A DNA stretch of 64,000 nucleotides from Dipteris shenzhenensis. Taxonomy: Eukaryota > Polypodiophyta > Polypodiopsida > Gleicheniales. Position numbers and translations under genes: made by a program. Where the stretch lies: assembly GCA_047967505.1 (NCBI GenBank), contig CM106539.1; one strand, given 5' to 3'. Each line of letters opens with the position of its first letter. The first letter of the stretch is position 1. A model generated the notes under the pieces. That model made no database searches, had not been told where the DNA came from, and was given only the letters and a program-made list of their open reading frames with translations. Positions 58,485 through 64,000 of this stretch are shown here, piece by piece.

Positions 58485-60593
58485 GTGTCGGCCAGATAAC
58501 CATAGTTCAGCTCAAACGGACTGAACCCGGTAGAGGAATGTTTCCTATCATTGTAGGCAAACTCCAACAATGGCAACCACTTGTCCCACGTATGTTGCCT
58601 CAATGACACATATGCCCTCAGCATATCCTCTAAAGTCTGGTTGACTCTCTCCGTCTGACCATTCGTCTCAGGATGATCCCCACTACTCATTCCCAACTCA
58701 GTCCTTAGTGTCTCAAATACCGCTGTCCAAAAATGACCTGTAAATCTGACATCTCTGTCTGACACTATGGATCTAGGCAATCCATGCAGACGAAATATAT
58801 GTCTAATGAACAAATCTGCCACTTGCGGGGCACTAACAGACTCTCTAGTCGGAATGAAGTGAGCCATCTTGGTTAGACGATCAACCACCACAAGGATAGA
58901 ATCATACCCTCCTTGTGTCGTAGGCAGCCCTACTATAAAGTCCATGGAAATGCTCTCCCACTTACTTAGTGGTATTTCCAAGGGCTGTAAAAGTTCGGGT
59001 GGCTTCACCCGCTCGGCCTTACTTACCTGACACGAGAAACACCGTGTCACATATTCATGAATATGCTTTTTCATCTATGGCCAAAAGAAATCTTGCTTCA
59101 CGAGATCATATGTCTTCTTGACTCCTGGATGTCCCGCACACGGGCTATCATGGCAGTCGAATGACTCTCTACCTGAGATCATTCTGACCAGGTACTATAA
59201 CCTTGCCATTTCTAACTAGCATACCATCCCTTATGGTATATCTTGCATAAGTTTGGCCTTTTTTGGATGCCAGGTCATCCTTTTCATTTTCCCCGGGTTT
59301 TAACACATGAGCTTTAGGCCACAAGCTCTGGACAAACTCGTCCACTCTTTGAGTTTCTCTTATCTCGGTCATTAGAGCACTCTCTAATACCGTGAAACTC
59401 AGGTTGTGCATAATGCGAGACAACGCATCAGCAACCTTATTGTCTTTTCCTCTTCGGTACCGAATCGTTAGATTAAACTCCTGCATGAGCTCTGCCTACC
59501 TAGCTTGGCGGCCCCTCAAGTCAGTCTGTTTACAAAAAATGTTTCAGAGTATCATGATCTACATCCACATAAAACTCTGAACCATACAAATAATGCCTCC
59601 ATGTTTTCAAAGCATGGATAACAGCATACAACTCCAATTCATGAGTTGGCCAATTTCTTTGAGAGGGAGAAAGCTTCTTGCTTTCAAAGGCTACTGGCCT
59701 TCCCTCTTGAAGGAGAACTGCTCCTACCGCAATGCCACTTGCATCGGTTTCTAGGAACAACGGTTTCTGGGGATCAACTATTTTTAACACCGGTCCTGTG
59801 ACCACAGCTTGTTTTATGGTGTTAAAACTTTCTTGTTGATTCTGTCCCCAAATAAAAGGTACTTTATTTGAGGTCAGATCAGTCAATGGCGACACTATTC
59901 CGGAATATCCCTTGATATGCCTTTTATAAAACTGGACAAATCCCAAGAATGATCGCAACACGCGGTCAGACTCTGAGGGATTGGCCAAGTTAGTATCGCA
60001 GCCACTTTCTTCGGATCCATTTCTACCCCCTGTGGAGTAATTATGAACCCTAAATACTCAAGCCTAACCATACACAGTATAGTTTTCTTTTTATTCACAT
60101 AAGGACTGGCTTTCCTCAAAGTATTGAACACTATTCTTAAGTGTTCACGATGCTCAGTAACACTTTTACTGAATATCAAGATATCGTCAATAAAATGTAC
60201 TACGAACTTTCCGATATACGGACGTAGTAAATCGTTCATAAGCATGACGAAGGTCGCTGGAGCATTGATAAGTCCGAAGGGCATTACCAAAAACTCATAA
60301 TGACCAAACCTGCTTCTGAAAGCGGTTTTGTGCACATCCTCGGCTCTAATCCGGATTTGATGGTAGCCGCACTTAAGATCTATCTTGATTTTTAAGCATA
60401 ATCCTTCTTTTCTAGCTTTCTCTTTTTGTTCAGGGGTCAACGAGGACTTTGACCAAGCCCGGGCTGCCATTGGAGTTATTTTCCTTTTTACCCCAACGGT
60501 GGTACTTGTTTTTACTGGTCCCTTGTTACGCTCTAGCTGAGGTAGCATGACCTCGGAAGAATCAGTCGACATTTCCCTTAAAGGATCTATCTC
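58485..60593 (-). pseudogene. Ty3/gypsy copy with internal deletion joining gag to RT, 3'-truncated
   Basis: From the right, a gag tail (VGVKRKITPMAARAW, then KARKEGLC) runs without a frame break straight into RT (KIKIDLKCGYHQIRI, then FGHYEFLVMPFGL and FIDDILIFSK). The zinc knuckle, protease and first part of RT are missing. The RT thumb and RNase H follow at 59988-59530 (FLGFVQFYKRHIKGYSGI, PLFLETDASGIAVGAVLLQ), a spacer at 59486-59169, and integrase at 59074-58485. The integrase has DFIVGLP, VSDRDVRF and NGQTERVNQTLED, so its D, D and E are all present. A TAG precedes MKKHIHEYV at 59074, and frames shift near 59950 and 59520. The C-terminal integrase tail is lost at 58485. Confidence 0.85.
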
Positions 60594-60981
60594 TGTAATT
60601 TATGTGTTTGCGCTTTATGTAAATGATCGGGAGGGATTTAATGTCAAGGTCCTAGGTGAGGGTTGATAGCACCAGACTAGGTGGATCTAAGGCTAAGGGC
60701 CTAATGCAAGAAATGTGCCTAGGGGCAAAGTAATTAATGCATCCCAGGAGAGGGGTGAAATGTTGCATTAGGAAGGCCCTATAAGGATGACATGTGGCAT
60801 CTAGATCCATCTAGGGAGATGGGGCTTGCTGAAGTTAGTGAGAGAAGGAGATGGTGCATACACGTATATTGTTTTTGAATTCTCTGATGAGTTCACACGC
60901 TTCAGCAGGATTTGGCTGGGTGGAAATACTTGGTGCTTCTCCCGTGATCTCTAGTACAGGAAATAGAGAATTGTGTTAACA
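60594..60981 (+). repeat. 5' LTR of a plus-strand Ty3/gypsy element
   Basis: The stretch begins TGTAATTTATG and ends GTGTTAACA three bases before a tRNA primer site. A TATA-like 'ccctataagg' lies at about 60777-60786. The right end is well placed by the primer site; the left end (60594) is an estimate, made where similarity to the neighbouring gypsy copy ceases. The partner LTR lies outside the window. Confidence 0.6.
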
Positions 60982-60983
60982 AT

Positions 60984-61000
60984 TGGTATCAGAGCTCAGG
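60984..61000 (+). other. primer-binding site for initiator-Met tRNA
   Basis: The sequence tggtatcagagctcagg is the standard plant retrotransposon primer-binding site, complementary to the 3' end of tRNA-iMet, where minus-strand DNA synthesis starts. Confidence 0.92.
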
Positions 61001-62144
61001 TTAGAGCGGAAGAGAGGACGTAAAAAGAAGTTGCGTAGCGCCAATTGACGAATTGACCTGGTGATGCTGCGACGTCGATGGACGGTAGTCAGTATACGGA
61101 ATTGTGGCGCTTGCGTGGGGGCCTACGAATTGGCGAACGGAGGCTTTTCAAGTGAGGCTTGAGATTGTTGATGTTTATCCTGTAAGGCCCTTCGACGTTG
61201 ATCAGCGGAGAGTCCAAAGGGGATAGGTGTGGAGCGACGGACAGCGAGAAAGGATTTGTGAGTTTGGACGAGAAGTCCAACGGGAGCATGAGCTGAAAAA
61301 AAAACAGTTCATTTATTGATTCATTGCCATGAAGGAGCTCGTGATGCAGACCTGTGGCAGAGGAGACCGTTAACGGGGAAGAGAGGAGATTCCGTTAAGC
61401 ATGAACGAAAGCGTGAAGCGGCTGGCAAGCGTGGAGCGTGGGGACGTGACGTGATCGTGGGCTGTTTGTTCGACGTCGGTCTACGTAAAAAAAAAAAAAA
61501 AAAAACCAGTCGACCTCCTGGTTCTGAATCGTTGTTGGAACGACGATTCCCATAAGTCAGATTGAAGAGGAACCTTTGGAAGACACGACACCGACCAGCC
61601 AACCAAGGGGCTTGGGCAGCCCTCCAAGGTCACGTGGGTAGTACGTAGGCAGCACGTAACCAAATATTGGATCGATGCAAGGAAAGCTCTAGGCTGAAGA
61701 CTTGTCGTAGGAGCTTGAACGAGGTGGAGCTGAGACGGATTCTCTCAGACAGATTTAAACCAGGGAGCTCTCGCCAACTCTGTGTTTCTTTTCCCTGATT
61801 AGTTTCGTTGATGCTCCGTTTACTTGAGCAGGATCTCGTAAGTGATAAGTATGCATAAAGTTTGATGCTGTAGCAAGGACAGATTGTGCTTGAGACCATG
61901 CCTGTATATTTGAGTCTGAGTTATTTGCAGAAATTTCCCTAGTATAGGGAAAGGCGGGATTTGAATATATGCTTGTGTCAAATGCGTAGTTAGTGTGCAT
62001 GTCAGATTGCAGGTATTCCCTAGTATAGGGAATTGTGTCAGAGTGTCAGTACCCTGAATTGTGTAAGCGTGTAAATACAGTGTTCTAGCGGTGTTTAAAA
62101 AAAAAAAAAAAAGGAAACCCAAGACAAAACACCTATTGAACTAA
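61001..62144 (+). other. leader between primer site and gag
   Basis: This is an untranslated leader of about 1.1 kb with homopolymer A runs at about 61487-61504 and 62097-62112, and two copies of a palindrome at 61934-61952 and 62016-62032. It contains several short upstream ATGs but no recognised coding region. Similar long leaders, which carry the packaging signal, are usual in this class; that part is general knowledge. Confidence 0.55.
61934..62032. repeat. two copies of palindrome TTCCCTA-GTA-TAGGGAA
   Basis: The perfect inverted repeat tttcccta gta tagggaaa is at 61934-61952, and a second copy with 7-bp arms is at 62016-62032, 82 bp apart in the gypsy leader. The function is unknown; packaging or dimer signals are one possibility. 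Confidence 0.75.
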
Positions 62145-64000
62145 ATGGAAGCAGAAGAAGGGGCTTCCAGGAGGGACCCTGGTGAATCAGGAGTCCGGCC
62201 GACCCAGCAGGGATCGCGCCCAGTAGTTCACACTTTATCTGGCAGAATTGCATTGCTGGAAGATGCCTTGCAACAGTTGTTAGCGCAGCAATTACAAGCT
62301 AATGCAGGGCAGTCCGAGCTTAGGAGAGCGATACATAGTATGTCTGCCAGACCTTCTCGAGAGGAGAAGGGAAAGGCTCCAATGGAACCGGAGTCTAGTG
62401 TCCATACGGTCGAGCCTAGGAAGGCTAAAGTGCCCATTATTGCCAATTACAGACCGGAAAAGTATTCTGGTCGGATGAACGACCGTAGCTCCGATGTCAT
62501 TGAGACCTGGCTACACAAATGGGACGAGGCGTTCGCCATTTGTGAGATCAGAAATGACATCAAAAAGATCCGCGAGGCCGCCCACATGTTTAGTGAGGCA
62601 GCGGATCGGTGGTGGATTAAACAACAAAAGGATGGCATAGCATCCACTACCTGGGAGGGGTTTAAAAGAGAGTTCAGGAAACACTTCTTACCTCCTGACG
62701 AGGCATCCCGAGCTTGGGATCAATATAGGAACCTGCGTCAGAGAAATTTATCAGTGGCAGAATACACTGATAAGTTTCGAGAGAGTGTAATGAAGGTTGA
62801 CGAACCCCTGCCTCAATCAATCCAAGTGAAAGATTTCATATTTGGATTGAATGACCGAATAAAAATGGAAGTTCGGGCTAAGTACGCGAACACGCTAGAT
62901 GATGCAATAGCTATAGCCTTGAACTACGAGGATGCCAAGGGCAGCAAGCCAAGTGGGTTTGCACAGGTCAGAACCCAGTATGGGTATCCGAAGAAATCTG
63001 GGTTTAAGAAGAAGTGGACTAGTAAAGGGAGTGGTTCGCAGCCGAGTGGTCAAGCCAAGCAGGCGAGACCGGCTGAAACTCCTAAACCAAGTACCACCAT
63101 TGGAGTGAAGAGAAAAGTAACTCCGATGGCAGCCCGGGCTTGGTCTAAGTCTCCCTTGAACCCAGAACAAAGGGAAAAAGCGAGGAGGGAAGGCTTATGC
63201 TTTGGTTGCCTTCAACCTCATCAGTGGAAAGATTGTCCACGTAACAAAGATCGTCGGATGGCTGAGATGGTGATCTCAGAGTGCGACGTGGAGATGCAGG
63301 GAAGTCCCAGAGCGGAAGAGATGCAGATTCAGCTAGCGGGATCTTCTCAGAGGTTAGTACCTTGTTTGTTATGTGTGTCTGTTGCTAAGTTAGTGACGAG
63401 TGCACCTGATAACATCCTATCTAAGCCCGCAGCAACGGGGTATACAGCCTTCAATGATACGGAGTTAATTAAAATGAAAGGGCAAGTGGCCAGTCATGAT
63501 GTCATTGTGTTGTTTGACTCCGCGTCAACTCACAATGTGATTAACTCCAAGCTCGTGAAGAGGCTGAAATTAAAGACAAGTCCATCTGACTATGCGTATA
63601 CAGTCAGGATGGCTGATGGAAGTTCAACTGAAGTATGGGACCAAAGGGTTACCCAGTTGGAGCTTCGGATTCAGGACTATACTGAGAAGCTTGATTTTGA
63701 AATGACCAAGCTTGCTCATGCGGATATAGCCCTGGGAATGGCGTGGCATTCTAGGAAGAATCCAGCCATTGATTGGAAAAAGCACGTATATCAATTCAAG
63801 ATGAATGATGTGCTTTATGTCTTGCGAGGTGAAAAAGATATACCTCAGGGACCGTTGGTTTCCGTGATGGAAATCAGGAAGGCTCAAGTGGAGTTTTTAT
63901 ACCTTTGCACAGCATCGGTAGAGTCAGCGGATCAGTCTTCGGCTAGCACTGATGTTACGCAAAGTGGTGAGATGGCCAAGCTGGCTAATCTTATAACAGA
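62145..64000 (+). CDS. Ty3/gypsy gag and protease, 5' part of gag-pol, open to the window end
   Basis: A frame open for more than 600 codons starts at ATG 62145 (MEAEEGASRRDPGESGV) and has no stop before 64000. It begins with a coiled-coil-like stretch (RIALLEDALQQLLAQQLQ). The capsid domain follows (IETWLHKWDEAF, AADRWWIKQQKDG, WEGFKREFRKHFLPPDE, RNLSVAEYTDKF), and then a basic linker. A zinc knuckle, CFGCLQPHQWKDC, lies near residue 352 with CX2CX3HX4C spacing, one residue shorter than the common CX2CX4HX4C. A retropepsin-type site, VLFDSASTHNVI, lies near residue 457, with the Asp present. This is the best-preserved retroelement reading frame in the window. RT and integrase must lie to the right, outside the window. 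Confidence 0.9.
   Translation, partial: MEAEEGASRRDPGESGVRPTQQGSRPVVHTLSGRIALLEDALQQLLAQQLQANAGQSELRRAIHSMSARPSREEKGKAPMEPESSVHTVEPRKAKVPIIANYRPEKYSGRMNDRSSDVIETWLHKWDEAFAICEIRNDIKKIREAAHMFSEAADRWWIKQQKDGIASTTWEGFKREFRKHFLPPDEASRAWDQYRNLRQRNLSVAEYTDKFRESVMKVDEPLPQSIQVKDFIFGLNDRIKMEVRAKYANTLDDAIAIALNYEDAKGSKPSGFAQVRTQYGYPKKSGFKKKWTSKGSGSQPSGQAKQARPAETPKPSTTIGVKRKVTPMAARAWSKSPLNPEQREKARREGLCFGCLQPHQWKDCPRNKDRRMAEMVISECDVEMQGSPRAEEMQIQLAGSSQRLVPCLLCVSVAKLVTSAPDNILSKPAATGYTAFNDTELIKMKGQVASHDVIVLFDSASTHNVINSKLVKRLKLKTSPSDYAYTVRMADGSSTEVWDQRVTQLELRIQDYTEKLDFEMTKLAHADIALGMAWHSRKNPAIDWKKHVYQFKMNDVLYVLRGEKDIPQGPLVSVMEIRKAQVEFLYLCTASVESADQSSASTDVTQSGEMAKLANLIT

Noticed and set aside
60984-61000. tRNA gene
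   Set aside because: Only the primer-binding complement of tRNA-iMet is present. No cloverleaf surrounds it.

Overview
The window looks like nuclear DNA of a land plant, with one intron-containing host gene inside a dense and much-nested field of transposable elements. The evidence is a 12-exon allantoate amidohydrolase gene of plant type with GT-AG introns, Ty1/copia and Ty3/gypsy (chromodomain) LTR retrotransposons, a CACTA DNA transposon, a second Tnp2-like transposase, plant-type LINE pieces, and many long (GA)n/(CT)n and (GT)n microsatellites. The mix of LINE and Tnp2-like proteins made me think of a seed-free plant such as a fern, but I cannot prove that from this sequence. I saw no rRNA, tRNA, organellar or bacterial genes.

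Layout. 1-1215: a copia remnant whose two halves now lie head to head. 1216-8376: non-coding, AT-rich, with duplicated blocks and GT-rich satellite. 8377-11319 (-): the allantoate amidohydrolase gene, the only convincing host gene. 12117-15890: tandem duplications and a CT/GA satellite block flanked by inverted arms. 16590-17640 (+): a decayed gypsy integrase. 20280-27965: a full-length CACTA element with terminal inverted repeats, a TGA target duplication, a Tnp2-type transposase on the minus strand and a TnpA-like gene on the plus strand. The two genes diverge from a centre that carries the same short repeat as the two ends.

31553-35857 (-): a copia element whose gag-pol frame is whole except for two TAG codons, with Asn in place of catalytic Asp in both protease and integrase. 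36505-38400: an older copia fragment with two LINE fragments. 41742-42651: a 5'-truncated LINE with its A tail. 46162-48514 (+): a second Tnp2-like transposase, broken and cut short. 48965-54399 (-): a decayed chromovirus-type gypsy element. 55772-56290 (+): a copia gag piece. 56480-57873 (-): unrecognised low-complexity reading frames. 58485-60593 (-): a gypsy copy with an internal deletion that joins gag to reverse transcriptase. 60594-64000 (+): the left half of a younger gypsy element (LTR, primer site, leader, gag, protease) that runs off the window.

The host gene acts in purine and ureide breakdown and has no functional link to its surroundings. The rest is mobile DNA in various stages of decay. 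The observations most worth following are the CACTA element with its central copies of the terminal motif, the Asp-to-Asn changes at catalytic sites of otherwise well-kept elements, and the gag-RT fusion copy.
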